The notes under the pieces are model-generated. The model saw nothing but the letters and a program-made list of their open reading frames with translations, was not told the origin of the DNA and searched no databases. From positions 1 to 64,000 of the forward strand of contig JAHBWH010000002.1 of NCBI GenBank assembly GCA_019637115.1: 64,000 nucleotides of DNA, given 5' to 3'. The position numbers and the translations under genes are program-made. Within the stretch, counting starts at the first letter, position 1, and every line of letters begins with the position of its first letter. Shown one piece after another: positions 38,585 to 49,719 of this stretch. This stretch comes from Myxococcales bacterium (GTDB lineage Bacteria; Myxococcota_A; Polyangia; Polyangiales; Houyiibacteriaceae).

Positions 38585-39670
38585 TCAATACGGCGCGAAC
38601 GGCGCTCGGCTGGCGCGCGCGCCGTTGAGGCGTCGTAGCTCTTCGGGGGAGAAGGCCTCGGCCGACCCCGCGGGCAGCTGCTCGCGGACGAAGTCCACGA
38701 CCAGCTCGCGCGCCGCCTCGCCCATCTCGTCGTCTGCGAGCTCGTCCCAGAACGCGAAGAGGGCCCGCCGGCGGGCCGGCGCGCTCCCGCGGCCCTCCCA
38801 CAGCCGCGTCAGCTGGGCCCGAACGCGCGGGAGGCCGAGGCGGGCGGTCTGCGCCTGGTGCTCGCGGACCAGGCGCTCGCGCAGCTCCGCGGTCTCTTCG
38901 AGGAACCACATGCGCTCGGCGTAGTGCGGATCGTTGCCGCGACGCCGCTCCATCCGTTCGCTGATGTCGAAGCGGAAGCCCGCGCCGAGCGTCTCGGGGG
39001 GCCCGCCGAGCCCGCGGTCGAATTGGATCGGTCCACGATCGGTGAAGCGCACGGTGCCGTCGGGCAGCACCCGCGCGACGAAGGCCGGGCCATGCCACTC
39101 GTGGCTGCCGTCTGGACGTCGCTCGAGCTCCGGCGTGGGGCGCCGCGAGGTGTGCGGCGGGCCGGCCGCCGCGCGCAGATCGTCCCTGACGCGCGCCGCG
39201 AGCGCTTGACCCGAGCGCGCCGGGACCTCGACGTCGCCCGTCACCGAAGCGCGCGCGACGGCGGAGGGGCTGAGCACCCAGGGCGCTGGCCGCGGGCGGG
39301 GAGATCCCTCACCGCGCGGCGGTCGGTCGACGTGGGGCGCGAGGGAGGTGGACTCGCTCGACGTCTCGCTCGTCGCCTCGAGCTGTGCCCCGGCCTCCCC
39401 CGCCTCGACGGGGCCGGGGATGCCGCCGCCGCGCGCCCGCGCTCGTGTGACGCGGAGCGGCGCCGCGGCGAGGAGCACCTCGCGCGTGTCGTCTGGTGCG
39501 ACGATCGGCTCGGCCGGCGTGATCGGCGGCTCGACCACGTCGAAGAAGACCTCGCCCGCGCTGCCGGCCGTGCTCGCCAGCGTGACGAAGCCGACGGGCG
39601 ACGGCGCGAGGGCGACCAGGAGCGTGTGCCCGGCCACGGAGGTCCCAAACGCGGCGAGCAGCGCCCTCAC
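38585..39670 (-). CDS. Unknown envelope-associated protein
   Basis: A 361-residue protein I cannot assign. Residues 1-34 are hydrophobic (TM or uncleaved signal), followed by a Pro/Ala/Glu-rich spacer. From about residue 180 a folded part begins with GPAFVARVLPDGTVRFTDR and FRFDISERMER, then a charged helical C-terminus. The order of membrane anchor, Pro-rich spacer and C-terminal domain recalls TonB-like periplasm-spanning proteins, but the C-terminal domain is not recognisably TonB. The start is GTG 39670. It converges on the receiver gene with a gap of 16 nt and may be co-transcribed with leuS upstream. Confidence 0.65.
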   Translation of the reverse strand: MRALLAAFGTSVAGHTLLVALAPSPVGFVTLASTAGSAGEVFFDVVEPPITPAEPIVAPDDTREVLLAAAPLRVTRARARGGGIPGPVEAGEAGAQLEATSETSSESTSLAPHVDRPPRGEGSPRPRPAPWVLSPSAVARASVTGDVEVPARSGQALAARVRDDLRAAAGPPHTSRRPTPELERRPDGSHEWHGPAFVARVLPDGTVRFTDRGPIQFDRGLGGPPETLGAGFRFDISERMERRRGNDPHYAERMWFLEETAELRERLVREHQAQTARLGLPRVRAQLTRLWEGRGSAPARRRALFAFWDELADDEMGEAARELVVDFVREQLPAGSAEAFSPEELRRLNGARASRAPFAPY

Positions 39671-39803
39671 GCGGGACCAACGCTTCCGTGGCTCGGAGAT
39701 TCCACGCGCGAAGGGTAGTCCCGCTCGCGCCCGGACACCACGGGGCGCAGGATCGCTCCCGAGACGGCGAGGTCGCCGCCGCTGTCGCCAGCTCCGAGGG
39801 CGC

Positions 39804-42410
39804 TCACTTCACGATCAGGTTCAGGATGCGGCCCGGCACCCAGATGGTCTTGCGCAGGGTCCCGGCGGCCAAGGCCTCGGCGACCTTCTCGTCGGCCCGC
39901 GCCGCCTCGAGCGCGGCGGCCTCGTCGGCGTCCGCGGGGAGCATGACCACCCCACGCTTCTTGCCGTTGATCTGCACCGGGACCTCGACGACGTCGTCGA
40001 CGAGCAGCGCCGGATCCGCCTGCGGCCACGCGGCGCGCTGGATCGAACCCTCGCGACCGATCATCTCCCACATCTCCTCGCCGAGATGCGGCGCGAAGGG
40101 GTGGAGGAGCTGCGCGAGGACGGCGACGCCCTCGCGCGGCGCGCCGGCCTTCTGCAGCTCGTTCGAGAGCACCATCATCGCGCTGATCGCCGTGTTGAAG
40201 CGCAGCCCGTCGATGTCGCTCGTCACCTTCGCGATCGTCTTGTGCGCGAGGCGCAGCACATCGCCTTCGAGCGGGACGTCCTTCGCGTCCTTGGCCAGGC
40301 GCCAGGCGCGCTCGAGGAAGCGACGCACGCCGTGGATGCTGTCGGTGTTCCAGGGCTTGCTCGCCTCGAGCGGCCCCATGAACATCTCGTAGCAGCGGAG
40401 CGCGTCGGCCCCGAACGCCTTCACGATGTCATCGGGGTTGACGACGTTGCCGCGCGCCTTGCTCATCTTGTGAGCCTTCGCGTCGAGCGAGACCCCGGGG
40501 TCGCTCGCGAGCACGAACCGGCCGTCTTTGGTCTTCTCGACCTGCTCGGCCGGATAACGAGTCCCGTCCGCCGCCGTGTACTCGATCTCGCCGAGGATGA
40601 TCCCCTGGTGGACGAGCTTCGTGAAGGGCTCGGGCACCGGCACGAGGCCCTCATCGTAGAGGACCATGTGCCAGAAGCGCGCGTAGAGCAGGTGGAGCAC
40701 CGCGTGCTCGGCGCCGCCGACGTAGAGGTCGACGGGCAGCCACGTCTTCACCGCCTCGGGTGACCAGCCGGCCTCGTCGTTGTGCGGGTCGCAGAAGCGC
40801 AGGTAGTACCAGCACGAGCCCGCCCACTGCGGCATCGTGTTCGTCTCCCGCGCGAGCCAGCGGCCGTCCCGCTGGAAGAAGCGCCAGTCCTTGGCGCGGG
40901 CGAGCACCCCGGCCGGGTCGTCGCCGGGCTGGAAGTCGTCGAGCTCGGGCAGGCGCACCGGCAGCTCGGACTCCTCGACCGCGATGGGCTCGTCGTAGTG
41001 GATGAAGTAGTCGTCCCCCTCCACCGCGGTCGACGCGCTCGCCGCGCTGCCGCGCCGCGGATCGCCCTTCGTCGTCACGGGGAAGTAGATCGGGAAGGGC
41101 TCACCCCAGTAGCGCTGGCGGCTGAAGACCCAGTCGCGGAGCTTCGTCTCGACGCGCCGCTTGCCCTTGCCGTCGCGCTCGAGGTCCGCGGTGATCGCGG
41201 CCTTCACCTCGGCCGTCGGCATGCCGTCGTAGCGGCCACTGTTCACCGCGACGCCCGCCTCGGTCATCGCCTCGTCGAGCGGGCCCGCGCCCTCGCCTTC
41301 CTTCGCGACGACCTGGATGATGGGGATGTCGAAGGTCTTCGCGAACTCGAAGTCGCGCGTGTCGTGCGCGGGTACGGCCATGATGGCGCCCGTGCCGTAG
41401 CCCATCAGCACGTAGTCCGCGATCCAGATGGGGACCTCGGCGCCGCTCACGGGGTTGATGGCGTAGCCGCCGGTGAAGACGCCGCTCTTCTCCTTGCTCG
41501 CCTGCCGGTCGAGGTCGCTCTTGTTCTTGGCGCTCGCGACGTACGTCTCGACGGCGGCGCGCTGCGCGTCGCTCGTCACCGCCTCGACGAGCGGGTGCTC
41601 GGGCGCGAGCACCATGAAGGTCGCGCCGAAGAGCGTATCCGGACGCGTCGTGAAGACCTCGATGGTGCGGCCCGGATGATCCTTCACCGCGAAGACGACC
41701 TCGGCGCCCTCGGAGCGCCCGATCCACTCACGCTGCATCGTGCGCGTGGAGCTCGGCCACTCCACGTCGTCGAGCCCCGCGAGCAGCCGGTCCGCGTAGG
41801 CGGTGATCTTCAGCACCCACTGGCGCAGCGGCACGCGCACGACCGGGTGCGCACCGCGCTCGCTCTTGCCGTCGATGACCTCTTCGTTGGAGAGGACGGT
41901 GCCGAGCGCGGCGCACCAGTTGACCTTGACCTCGTCCTGATAGGCGAGCCCGCGGCGGAAGAGCTGCAGGAAGATCCACTGCGTCCAGCGCACGTAGGCG
42001 GGGTCGGTCGTGTCGACCTCGCGGCTCCAGTCGTAGCTGAAGCCGAGCATCTTCAGCTGGCGGCGGAAGTTGTCGACGTTGGCCGCGGTGGTCGCCGCCG
42101 GGTGCGTGCCCGTCTTGATGGCGTGCTGCTCGGCCGGCAGGCCGAAGGCGTCCCAGCCCATCGGGTGGAGCACGTGGCGGCCCTGCGCCCGCTTCGCGCG
42201 GCAGAGGATGTCCGTCGCGGTGTAGCCCTCGGGGTGACCGACGTGGAGCCCCGCCCCCGAGGGGTAGGGGAACATGTCGAGCACGTAGAGCTTCTTGGCC
42301 GGATCGGGGCGCTCGGGCGTGCGGAAGGTGTCGTCCTCCTCCCAGAAGCGCTGCCACTTCGGCTCGATGGTGGCGGGGTCGTAGCGGTCCTCGGCGCGGC
42401 TCTCGTCCAT
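39804..42410 (-). CDS. leuS: Leucyl-tRNA synthetase
   Basis: An 868-residue class I aminoacyl-tRNA synthetase. HIGH motif is [18 protein letters not shown] near residue 50; KMSKS appears as HKMSKARGN near residue 650. The editing domain (CP1) with [19 protein letters not shown] lies in the middle. It attaches leucine to tRNA-Leu, including the CAA isoacceptor encoded at 5075-5160. No Shine-Dalgarno is visible; TATGGG stands 9 nt before the ATG, matching the near-leaderless pattern seen elsewhere in this window. The length is normal. Confidence 0.97.
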   Translation of the reverse strand: MDESRAEDRYDPATIEPKWQRFWEEDDTFRTPERPDPAKKLYVLDMFPYPSGAGLHVGHPEGYTATDILCRAKRAQGRHVLHPMGWDAFGLPAEQHAIKTGTHPAATTAANVDNFRRQLKMLGFSYDWSREVDTTDPAYVRWTQWIFLQLFRRGLAYQDEVKVNWCAALGTVLSNEEVIDGKSERGAHPVVRVPLRQWVLKITAYADRLLAGLDDVEWPSSTRTMQREWIGRSEGAEVVFAVKDHPGRTIEVFTTRPDTLFGATFMVLAPEHPLVEAVTSDAQRAAVETYVASAKNKSDLDRQASKEKSGVFTGGYAINPVSGAEVPIWIADYVLMGYGTGAIMAVPAHDTRDFEFAKTFDIPIIQVVAKEGEGAGPLDEAMTEAGVAVNSGRYDGMPTAEVKAAITADLERDGKGKRRVETKLRDWVFSRQRYWGEPFPIYFPVTTKGDPRRGSAASASTAVEGDDYFIHYDEPIAVEESELPVRLPELDDFQPGDDPAGVLARAKDWRFFQRDGRWLARETNTMPQWAGSCWYYLRFCDPHNDEAGWSPEAVKTWLPVDLYVGGAEHAVLHLLYARFWHMVLYDEGLVPVPEPFTKLVHQGIILGEIEYTAADGTRYPAEQVEKTKDGRFVLASDPGVSLDAKAHKMSKARGNVVNPDDIVKAFGADALRCYEMFMGPLEASKPWNTDSIHGVRRFLERAWRLAKDAKDVPLEGDVLRLAHKTIAKVTSDIDGLRFNTAISAMMVLSNELQKAGAPREGVAVLAQLLHPFAPHLGEEMWEMIGREGSIQRAAWPQADPALLVDDVVEVPVQINGKKRGVVMLPADADEAAALEAARADEKVAEALAAGTLRKTIWVPGRILNLIVK

Positions 42411-42419
42411 GCGAGCGCA

Positions 42420-42425
42420 CCCATA
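42420..42425 (-). promoter_or_regulatory. Putative -10 element of a near-leaderless promoter (leuS)
   Basis: Read leftward, TATGGG (in GCTATGGG) ends 9 nt before the ATG at 42410. A weak TTCGAC lies 17 nt further upstream. Confidence 0.4.
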
Positions 42426-42544
42426 GCGCAGTCGGTGCCGAAGTCGAAAGCACGTCGTGGCCGCGTCGCCGTGGCACCGGCCGTATCGCGTCCGGGTCCG
42501 GCACCGCGTCCGGCGCGCTCGCGCGTCGTGCCAGGAGCGGTCCT

Positions 42545-45142
42545 TCAGCGCGGCGGCGAGAGAAAGCGCACCCCGGGCGCCACGATCGGCGTCGGGCTCT
42601 GGTGGGTCGAGGGGCCGAGGCCGGCGCTCCCGCCGATCGGCGTAGCCCCAGCGCAGCTCACCTCACCGCCAGCGTGGAGCGCGCAGCAGAAGTTCCAGCC
42701 ACAGCCGACGTCGACGATGGGTCCGAGCGCCGAGTCTCGCTGGTAACGCGCGGCCCGCGTCAGGTCGACGGGCTCGGCGCTCCCGCTCCCGCTCTGGCCG
42801 AGGTCGTTCGCTCCCCAGCAGCGCGCCCCTCCGCCCCGAACGACGGCGCAGATCGAGTCGGTCGCGTCTCCGAGCGCGACGGCGTCCCGCACGCCGCGGA
42901 CGGCGACGGGCTGGTGGGCGTCGTGCTCGCGGCCCATCGCGCCGTCCCCGATCTGCCCGTCCTCGTTGCTCCCCCAGCACACGACCCCGCCTGCTCGGCG
43001 CAGCGCGCAGAAGGTCAGCTTCCCGCCGGCGAGGGCGACGGCGTCGCGGAGGCCGACGACCTCGACGGGAGACGCCGACCCGCGCATCTGCCCCGCGCCG
43101 AGCTGGCCGCGGGAGCCGCGGCCCCAACACCGCACGTGGCCGCTGCGCAGTAGCGCGCAAGCCGCGTCCACCCCCACGCGCACGTCGGCCACGTCATCCA
43201 GCCCGGCCACCCGCGCGGGGCGCGGCTCGGGCTCGCCACGCCCGCGCTCGAGCGGGGCCCCGAGCTCGTCGCCGACGCAGCTCGAGCCTCCGTCAGCGTG
43301 GACCGCGCACAGCACCATTGCGTTCGCGGGCCCCCCGACGCTGATCGAGACGGCCGGGTCGAGCCCCTCGACTGGCACCGGCGCGCTCGACTCGAGGCGC
43401 GCGCCGAGCTGGCCCCAGCAGACGACGCCTCCCCCGCGCCGGAGCGCGCAGGCCCGCCCGAGCCCCACGGCCACCTGCACCGCGTCCGTCAGCCCCACCA
43501 CCTCGCGCGCCGAGTCGCTCGCGTTCGCGCGCGTCGAGCCCGTCCCGAGCCGCCCCCCCGCCCCATCGCCAAAGCAGAGCACTCGGCCATCACCCCGGAC
43601 CCCGCAGACCTCGCTGCTCCCGACCGCGAACCCTCGAACCACGCCCCTCCGGTGTTCCACCTCGGACTCGGATTCGGACTCGGATTCGGACTCGGATTCG
43701 GACTCGGATTCGGACTCGGATTCGGACTCGGAAGCGGACGCGGAACCGGACGCGGAACCGGACGCGGAACCGGACGCGGAACCGGACGCGGATTCGGACG
43801 CGGAACCGGACGCGGATTCCGACGCGGATTCGGACGCGGATTCGGACGCGGATTCGGACACGGAACCCGACGCGGATTCGGAATCGGAACGAGACACCAG
43901 GTCGAAGACCACCGCCGCGACCTTCAACGCGGCGCCCGATCCGTTCCCCATCCGCCCATACGTCGCCGCCCCCCAACAGCGGAGCCGCCCTTCCCCCTCG
44001 ACGACGCAGGCGTGGTCGCGCCCCGTCGCCAGGAAGGACGCGCCGTCAACCTCGCGAACCTCGGTCGGCGCCGTCACGTGACCCTCTCGGGAACCGACCC
44101 CGAGCAGCTCGGCCGTGAAGTTGTTGTAGCCCCAGCACCTCACCTCACCGCCCTCGAGGCGCGCGCAAGTGCGCTGGAGCGCGAGCGCGAGCTGCGCGAC
44201 TCGCTGGCCAGCGAGCGCCGGGACGAACGTCGGACTCGTCGAGCGCTCCCGGCTCCCCGACGAGCCATCGCCGAGCTGCCCCGCGTCGTTGGCCCCCCAG
44301 CACATCAACCCCGCCGCGAGCGCCGCGCACGAGTGGTTGCCGCCAGCGCCGATCGTCGTCACGCCCGAGAGCCGCTCGACCGGCGTCGCGACGTGCACCT
44401 CGCGCGGCGCCTCCGCGCCCAGCCCGAGCTGCCCCGCGCCGTTCGCGCCCCAGCACGCGACGTCCCCGCCAGCGCGGCGCGCGCAAGCGTGCGCGCGCCC
44501 GAGCGCGAGCTGCACCACGCCCGAGAGCCCCGCCACCTCTACGGGCGCGACGCGATCCTCGCTCGAGCCGTCCCCGAGCGCGCCGCTCGTGCCCGCGCCC
44601 CAGCAGCGTACGCCTCCCGAGCTCAGCCGCGCGCACGTGAACGCCCCGCCCGCCGCGACCTCGACGACCTGCGCGAGCTCGACCCGCGTCGGCGCGTGCA
44701 CCACCTCGGTGTGCCCGGCGCCGAGCTGCCCGCGGTGGTTCCTCCCCCAGCAGACGAGCTCGCCCCTCCGCCGCAGCGCGCACGAGTGCCCGTCACCGCA
44801 GGCGATCGCCTCGGCGTCTTCGAGGCCGACGACCGGCGTCCACCCCCACCGGCTCTGGCTCGTCCCATCTCCGAGCTCGCCGTCGAGGTTCCGTCCCGCG
44901 CAGAGCACGCGCCCGGAGGGCGCGAGCGCGCATGTGTGCTCCGCCCCCGCGCAGACCTGCGCCCGAGGTTGCGTCGCGGGCGCGGGTGTCGGGTCCGACG
45001 CCCCTCCTCCACACGTCCCGCCGCACCCAACCACCAACGCGACGACGATGCTCCAGCCGGCGAACGGTCGTCCCTCCACGCTGCGCAGCGAACGCCGTCG
45101 CGAGCGCGCAGAGGACTCGAGAGCATCGCGGCGCGTCGCCAT
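42545..45142 (-). CDS. RCC1-repeat lipoprotein with two propellers and a Ser/Glu linker
   Basis: An 865-residue predicted lipoprotein with a long basic N-region and a lipobox ending VVGC. It holds about 14 RCC1-type repeats (units such as [23 protein letters not shown]), seven before and about seven after a linker of some 80 residues (residues 415-494). This suggests two seven-bladed beta-propellers. The linker is almost only Ser, Glu, Ala and Gly in SE/SA dipeptides and is encoded by hexamer repeats. RCC1-like proteins in myxobacteria are abundant and mostly uncharacterised; a surface or ligand-binding role is inferred. Cysteines in each blade may form disulfides. A -10-like TATGAT is 6 nt before the start, and a perfect hairpin lies just upstream. 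Confidence 0.85.
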   Translation of the reverse strand: MATRRDALESSARSRRRSLRSVEGRPFAGWSIVVALVVGCGGTCGGGASDPTPAPATQPRAQVCAGAEHTCALAPSGRVLCAGRNLDGELGDGTSQSRWGWTPVVGLEDAEAIACGDGHSCALRRRGELVCWGRNHRGQLGAGHTEVVHAPTRVELAQVVEVAAGGAFTCARLSSGGVRCWGAGTSGALGDGSSEDRVAPVEVAGLSGVVQLALGRAHACARRAGGDVACWGANGAGQLGLGAEAPREVHVATPVERLSGVTTIGAGGNHSCAALAAGLMCWGANDAGQLGDGSSGSRERSTSPTFVPALAGQRVAQLALALQRTCARLEGGEVRCWGYNNFTAELLGVGSREGHVTAPTEVREVDGASFLATGRDHACVVEGEGRLRCWGAATYGRMGNGSGAALKVAAVVFDLVSRSDSESASGSVSESASESASESASESASGSASESASGSASGSASGSASGSASASESESESESESESESESESESESEVEHRRGVVRGFAVGSSEVCGVRGDGRVLCFGDGAGGRLGTGSTRANASDSAREVVGLTDAVQVAVGLGRACALRRGGGVVCWGQLGARLESSAPVPVEGLDPAVSISVGGPANAMVLCAVHADGGSSCVGDELGAPLERGRGEPEPRPARVAGLDDVADVRVGVDAACALLRSGHVRCWGRGSRGQLGAGQMRGSASPVEVVGLRDAVALAGGKLTFCALRRAGGVVCWGSNEDGQIGDGAMGREHDAHQPVAVRGVRDAVALGDATDSICAVVRGGGARCWGANDLGQSGSGSAEPVDLTRAARYQRDSALGPIVDVGCGWNFCCALHAGGEVSCAGATPIGGSAGLGPSTHQSPTPIVAPGVRFLSPPR
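43661..43897 (-). repeat. Hexamer repeats encoding the Ser/Glu linker
   Basis: Dozens of copies of GGATTC/GGACTC and GGACGC-type hexamers (on the + strand) remain in frame and encode the SESE and SASG runs of the RCC1 protein. The composition belongs to the same GGACGCGGA word family as the non-coding arrays at 124, 1151 and 3431. Confidence 0.9.
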
Positions 45143-45148
45143 GCGCCG

Positions 45149-45154
45149 ATCATA
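45149..45154 (-). promoter_or_regulatory. Putative -10 element of a near-leaderless promoter (RCC1 gene)
   Basis: Read leftward, TATGAT ends 6 nt before the ATG at 45142 and starts 2 nt after the base of a 13-bp hairpin. Confidence 0.45.
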
Positions 45155-45156
45155 GT

Positions 45157-45186
45157 GCAGGCCGACCACTTTCGTGGTCGGCCTGC
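45157..45186 (-). terminator. Perfect 13-bp hairpin between the lipoprotein operon and the RCC1 gene
   Basis: GCAGGCCGACCAC and GTGGTCGGCCTGC pair without mismatch around the 4-nt loop TTTC, about 110 nt after the stop of the upstream leftward gene. No U tract follows; instead the apparent -10 box of the RCC1 gene does. It may end the operon transcript or regulate the RCC1 promoter. Confidence 0.65.
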
Positions 45187-45294
45187 GGGGTGGTGGTGTG
45201 TGGAGCTGCGAGCCTCGGGGGGGATGTCGAGGCCCGCAGAGGTCGTCGGCGAACGCGGGAAGCAGTTACGAGCCGCTGCCGCCAACAGGAGCGG

Positions 45295-47496
45295 TCACTC
45301 CAACACCGGCCGTTCTGGCTCAGCGGGAATGACGAAGAACACTCGACGCACGTCGAGGATCGAGCCATCGCCACGCACGACGATCCTGGCGACGTAGACG
45401 AGCGGCCGGTCGGCCCGTGGTTGGACGAAGTCGTTTTGCCGCGCGACGACGTCCCAACAGACCGGGGTCCCGGGCAACAACCGCGGGAAGGCATCCGGGA
45501 ACCCGTCGCCGTTCGTGTCCGCGACGCCTCGAACGGCGCTGCACTCGCCCTCACCGCTGACGTTCACTTCGATGCGATCGATGAAGAGGCGGGAGTCGCC
45601 ATCGTCGCCCGGCAGATCCTCGGCATCCACGTTCACGAAGAGGGGGACGTTGTCGACGATCTCTCGGATCGCACGGGTGACCGCGCTCGTGACCGCGTCC
45701 TCGGTGCCTTCGACGTAGAGCGGGTTACCCAGGCCGTCGAAGCTATTCGACAAGCGCGCGACCTCCTGGAGGTCCGCGGCGGGGCTGTTCCGTGAGTCGG
45801 CGTCGACGCCCACGAAGGTGATCTCTCGATCACGCAGCCGCGTCGCCGCGGCTGCAGCCGTGTTGACGGCGCAGCTGGTGCATTGGTTGTCCTCGTCCGT
45901 GATCGCGATGAGCACACGCCGCGCGTCGCTGCGATAGGAGGGGCACCCGACGCCTCCTGGCGTGCACTCCGCACCCACGCATGCGGTCGGATCGGCCACG
46001 CATGCGATGCTCTCGAAGAGCGACTCGAGCGCCCCTCCACCCGTCGCGCGGTCCGGGATCCTGCGCTGCGTCGCGAGCGGGTCGCTCTGCAGGGAGAGTA
46101 GGTTGCGGTAGCTGTTGGGGTTGCCCTCGTAGGTCCCGATGCCCGTCCACAAGCTCGCGATGCAACCAGTCTCGCGGGGATCGGCGATGCAGCGGCCGCT
46201 CGCGCTGCAGACCTGGCCCCCGGCACACTCGGGATCGCCGAGGCAAGGTGTCCCGAAGTCTCGACAGGTGAGGTTCTCGAGCACGCTCGTCACGGCGGAC
46301 TTCATCGCCGCGATTTCACCGGCCATCGACCCCGTCGTGTCCATCAGGAAATAGACGTCGGCGAATTGAATGTTCGTGCGGAAGAGCAAGGTGTCGCGGA
46401 GAGGAGTCGGCGGCTCGACGTATGGAATGACGAACACGAAGTCGCCGCGCGTGCGCGGGCTGTCGTCGGGATCGAGCGGGTCGGCACCGGCGGCGATCTC
46501 GATGAGGTCGGAGACACCGTCGCCGTCCGTATCCGCCGCGCGAGGGTTCGTGCCCAGCTCGCGCTCGAGCGCGTCCGGCACACCGTCGTTGTCACTATCG
46601 AGGTCGCGAAAATCGGGGATCCCGTCGCCGTCGGTGTCAACGGGCGGAGTCCAGATGTCGGTGTCGCCTGCCTCCTCGGCGTCGGAGTAGCCATCGCCGT
46701 CCGTGTCGAGGTCCTTCCAATCCGGCACACCATCCCCGTCGGTGTCGGGCGCCTCGCCAAAGCGTGGACGCTCGTCCCCGTCGAGGATGGTGTCTCCGTC
46801 GGAGTCCGGATCGCGAAAGTCCGGCACGCCGTCGTCGTCCGCATCCGCGGGAAAGTCGACACGTCCGTCGAGTTCCGTCACGTCCGCGACGCGGTCACCA
46901 TCGTCGTCCAGATCGGCGTGGTTCGGGATCCCATCGCCGTCCGCGTCACCCATCCCTTCACGAGCGTCCGGGATGCCGTTTCCGTCGCTGTCGAGGTCGC
47001 GGAAGTCCGGGATCCCATCGCCGTCACTGTCGACGGGCGGCGTCGAGAGGTCGTCGTCTCCTGCCTCGAACGCGTCCGGAAGACCGTCCCCGTCGCTGTC
47101 GAGGTCGAGGTAGTCCGGGACACCGTCCCCATCGGTGTCCATCCGTGTGTCGGCACCCTCGTCGAGGTCGCTGATCCCGTCGCCGTCGGAGTCGATCTCC
47201 GACGACGCGTCGAAGCGGACGGCGCCATCGCCCCGCGCGTCGCCATCGCCGCACGCCGCGACGCTCAGCGTCAGCGCGAGCAGGGTCGCCAAGCGACGAG
47301 GCCTCTGGGTCCGCGCGGGAGGGATCAGCGTCTCACGCTCCCGTCGCTCTCCCGCGGCCCCATCGGTCGTGGTGGGCGTGGGGTCATCCGGCCGTGGAGG
47401 CTCGATCGCATCCGAGTCTCGCGGCTTCGGCGCCATAGGTCGCTCCACGTGAGCCGAGGGGACGTGAGGCGTGTCGAAGGTAGGACGGTCGGTCAT
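45295..47496 (-). CDS. Lipoprotein with thrombospondin-type-3 calcium repeats and a VWA-like domain
   Basis: A 733-residue protein. A long charged N-region leads to a lipobox ending VAAC (about residue 82). It is followed by some 14 D(S/T/A)DGDG(I/V)xD motifs (residues 95-330), the calcium-binding design of thrombospondin type 3 repeats. After this a von Willebrand A-type domain starts with [12 protein letters not shown] (a MIDAS-like DxTGS), includes a cysteine-rich insertion, [11 protein letters not shown] and ITFVGVDAD. The mix suggests a calcium-stiffened stalk presenting a metal-dependent adhesion head. It is the last gene of a four-gene operon; AGCAGGATC precedes its ATG, 8 nt after the previous stop. 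Confidence 0.85.
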   Translation of the reverse strand: MTDRPTFDTPHVPSAHVERPMAPKPRDSDAIEPPRPDDPTPTTTDGAAGERRERETLIPPARTQRPRRLATLLALTLSVAACGDGDARGDGAVRFDASSEIDSDGDGISDLDEGADTRMDTDGDGVPDYLDLDSDGDGLPDAFEAGDDDLSTPPVDSDGDGIPDFRDLDSDGNGIPDAREGMGDADGDGIPNHADLDDDGDRVADVTELDGRVDFPADADDDGVPDFRDPDSDGDTILDGDERPRFGEAPDTDGDGVPDWKDLDTDGDGYSDAEEAGDTDIWTPPVDTDGDGIPDFRDLDSDNDGVPDALERELGTNPRAADTDGDGVSDLIEIAAGADPLDPDDSPRTRGDFVFVIPYVEPPTPLRDTLLFRTNIQFADVYFLMDTTGSMAGEIAAMKSAVTSVLENLTCRDFGTPCLGDPECAGGQVCSASGRCIADPRETGCIASLWTGIGTYEGNPNSYRNLLSLQSDPLATQRRIPDRATGGGALESLFESIACVADPTACVGAECTPGGVGCPSYRSDARRVLIAITDEDNQCTSCAVNTAAAAATRLRDREITFVGVDADSRNSPAADLQEVARLSNSFDGLGNPLYVEGTEDAVTSAVTRAIREIVDNVPLFVNVDAEDLPGDDGDSRLFIDRIEVNVSGEGECSAVRGVADTNGDGFPDAFPRLLPGTPVCWDVVARQNDFVQPRADRPLVYVARIVVRGDGSILDVRRVFFVIPAEPERPVLE

Positions 47497-47504
47497 GATC
47501 CTGC

Positions 47505-49718
47505 TCACGGTTCTGCGAAATAGGCGGTCAGCGCGAAGGTCCCGGGCGCCACTGCCGGGCTCTCGAGCACGATGAGGTGGCTGCCCGCGTCGAGGGTGCG
47601 GTTGAGGAGCGCGGAGCCTCCCGACGCGCAGCGGAAGGGCTCGGGCGCAGGCGAGGTGCACGTGCCAGGTCGCAGCCCGAGCGCCATCGGCTCCGTCTCA
47701 CCGTCGGTGCGCCGCGCCACCAAGGTCACGTTGCGACGCTCGGCGAGCTCGAGCCGGAAGAACAGATCGTGGGCGTCCGCGGGTCCGCACGCCAACGCCT
47801 GATCGCTCGCGCCGAGGAAGGTCCCCCGAACCTCCATCCCGTCGTCGATCAGGATCGCCGCATCGCAGCGATCATTCGAGGGAGGAACCGTGGGGGGCTC
47901 GGTCCGCGCGCTGATGACGAGGTCGCCCGACGAGAGCGCCGTCGACACGGTGACGAAATGACGACCCGGTGGCGCGCGGAGGATCCGTCGCGTCACGGTG
48001 GGGGTACCGCTCGCGCAGAGGGTCTCCGTGGCCGCGTTGCCGCACGAAGACGAGACCGCGACGTAGTGAATACCGCCGACGGTCGACTCGAGGATGATGT
48101 CGCGCTCCTCGGCCAACACGATCTCGAAGCTCGCGTCCCTGAACGTGGAGCCGTTGCCGCCGCAGCTCGTGCCGTAGTCGAGCTCGAGGCTCGAGAGTGG
48201 CACGGTCACGGTGGCGTCCGTGATGTCGAGGACCGAGCCGCAGGCATCCGCCGGGTTGCGCGGCATCGCGTCCACGACGCTCGCCTGAAGCTCCCAGCTC
48301 ACGGCCGTCGTCGACGCCGACTCGATGAGCACGTAGTAGGTCCCAGGCTCGAGCGCGCGACGCTGAATCTGCGCGTCCTGCGCCTGTACGCACGCCAGCG
48401 ACGTCGCGGGGCTCGAGCAATCGCGAACGAGCGTGAGGAACGTCGACGGCCGCGTCGACGAGGTGCTTCGCGTCGAGGCTCGCAGGACCACGTCCTTCGG
48501 CTCGGTGATCGTGAGCCGATACGCGACGTCGCGCCGCACTTGAGTCGCGCTGGACGCTCGACAGGCGATCTCGTACTGGTCCGTTACGTCGACGAAGAGC
48601 CCGGTGAACGTCCCGCCGGCGGAGATGTCCAACGTGTCGCTCGTGCACACGTCGACCGGCTGAACGGGTGTCGGCGCCGCGTAGACGAGGCTCAACACGT
48701 AGGTCGCGGCGGTGCTCGTCTTGACCATCACGACGTACTCGCCGGGTGGCAAGTCGCGGGCGGTGACCGATGACGTCGCGCCGCCGCCGGCACAATAGCC
48801 GTCGGGCCCGCTGCCGCTGCACTCGACGGCGGGGCGGATCGCCACCGCCCCGTTGCCGCCCCCCTCGACTTCGACGACCGCCTGCACGTCCTGCCGCTCC
48901 GTGAGCGTGAAGCCGAACACCGCGTCGAGCCCCGTCGGACGGCAACCGAGGACGTAGTCGTTGCGAAGACCGCGGGTCGTTCGCACCCAACTCCCTGGAC
49001 CAGGGAGCACCTCGCGGGACTCACAGTCGTCGTTCACGCCCGAACAGGTCGGATCGCGGTAGTCGACCAACCGGTTGCAATTGTCGTCGATGCCATTGTC
49101 ACAGACCTCAGGCGCGCCGGGGTAGATAGACCCGCCAATGACCGGGTCGTCGTTGCAGTCGAGGCCGCCGCAGCGATCGTCTGCGAAGCCGTCGCCATCG
49201 AGGTCTCGCAACTCGAACGAGCAGCCCTCGGACGAATCGCATCTCCCGACGGTGCAGGCGTCCCCGTCGTTACAGAGGAGCCGGGGCCCGGGCCGACAGC
49301 CGAGCCCCAACGCACAGACCTCCGCGCCGTTGCAGAGATCCCCGTCGTCGCAGCTCTCGTCGGAGGCCTCGAAGACACAGCGCCCCGCGCTCTCGTCGCA
49401 GTCGTCCGACGTGCACTCGATCCCATCGTCACAGGGGTCCGCGCCCGCCACGCAGACACCGTCGGCGCACGTCTCTACGCCGTTGCAAATGCAGCCATCG
49501 CTGCACTCTGCCGATGACGCGCACGCCCGACCGATCGTCTCGCCAGGCTCCGCGCACGTGCTCGAGGCGCCACCGTCTCCAGCGTCGGGGGTGAGGGCGT
49601 CTGACGGTTCGGCGTCCACCGGGACGCGCGGGTCGTCGTCCCCGCAGCCCGCCGTCGAAATGAGGGCCACGATCAGCACCGCACCCCATGGGGTCGAGAG
49701 TCGTCTTCCACTCATCAC
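47505..49718 (-). CDS. Lipoprotein with Cys-rich/MopE-like N-terminus and four PPC-like beta domains
   Basis: A 737-residue predicted lipoprotein with a lipobox ending STAGC. Residues 40-250 are cysteine-rich, with [19 protein letters not shown]-like units and one MopE-type motif [14 protein letters not shown]. Then come four similar domains of about 110-120 residues, each with a central LTERxDV / LAEERDI strand and an LxPGxYxV turn, reminiscent of PPC (pre-peptidase C-terminal) sandwiches. No catalytic domain is present. It begins 1 nt after the stop of the preceding gene with GTG, or at the adjacent ATG, so it is clearly in an operon. A surface-binding role is inferred. Confidence 0.8.
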   Translation of the reverse strand: MMSGRRLSTPWGAVLIVALISTAGCGDDDPRVPVDAEPSDALTPDAGDGGASSTCAEPGETIGRACASSAECSDGCICNGVETCADGVCVAGADPCDDGIECTSDDCDESAGRCVFEASDESCDDGDLCNGAEVCALGLGCRPGPRLLCNDGDACTVGRCDSSEGCSFELRDLDGDGFADDRCGGLDCNDDPVIGGSIYPGAPEVCDNGIDDNCNRLVDYRDPTCSGVNDDCESREVLPGPGSWVRTTRGLRNDYVLGCRPTGLDAVFGFTLTERQDVQAVVEVEGGGNGAVAIRPAVECSGSGPDGYCAGGGATSSVTARDLPPGEYVVMVKTSTAATYVLSLVYAAPTPVQPVDVCTSDTLDISAGGTFTGLFVDVTDQYEIACRASSATQVRRDVAYRLTITEPKDVVLRASTRSTSSTRPSTFLTLVRDCSSPATSLACVQAQDAQIQRRALEPGTYYVLIESASTTAVSWELQASVVDAMPRNPADACGSVLDITDATVTVPLSSLELDYGTSCGGNGSTFRDASFEIVLAEERDIILESTVGGIHYVAVSSSCGNAATETLCASGTPTVTRRILRAPPGRHFVTVSTALSSGDLVISARTEPPTVPPSNDRCDAAILIDDGMEVRGTFLGASDQALACGPADAHDLFFRLELAERRNVTLVARRTDGETEPMALGLRPGTCTSPAPEPFRCASGGSALLNRTLDAGSHLIVLESPAVAPGTFALTAYFAEP

Positions 49719-49719
49719 G

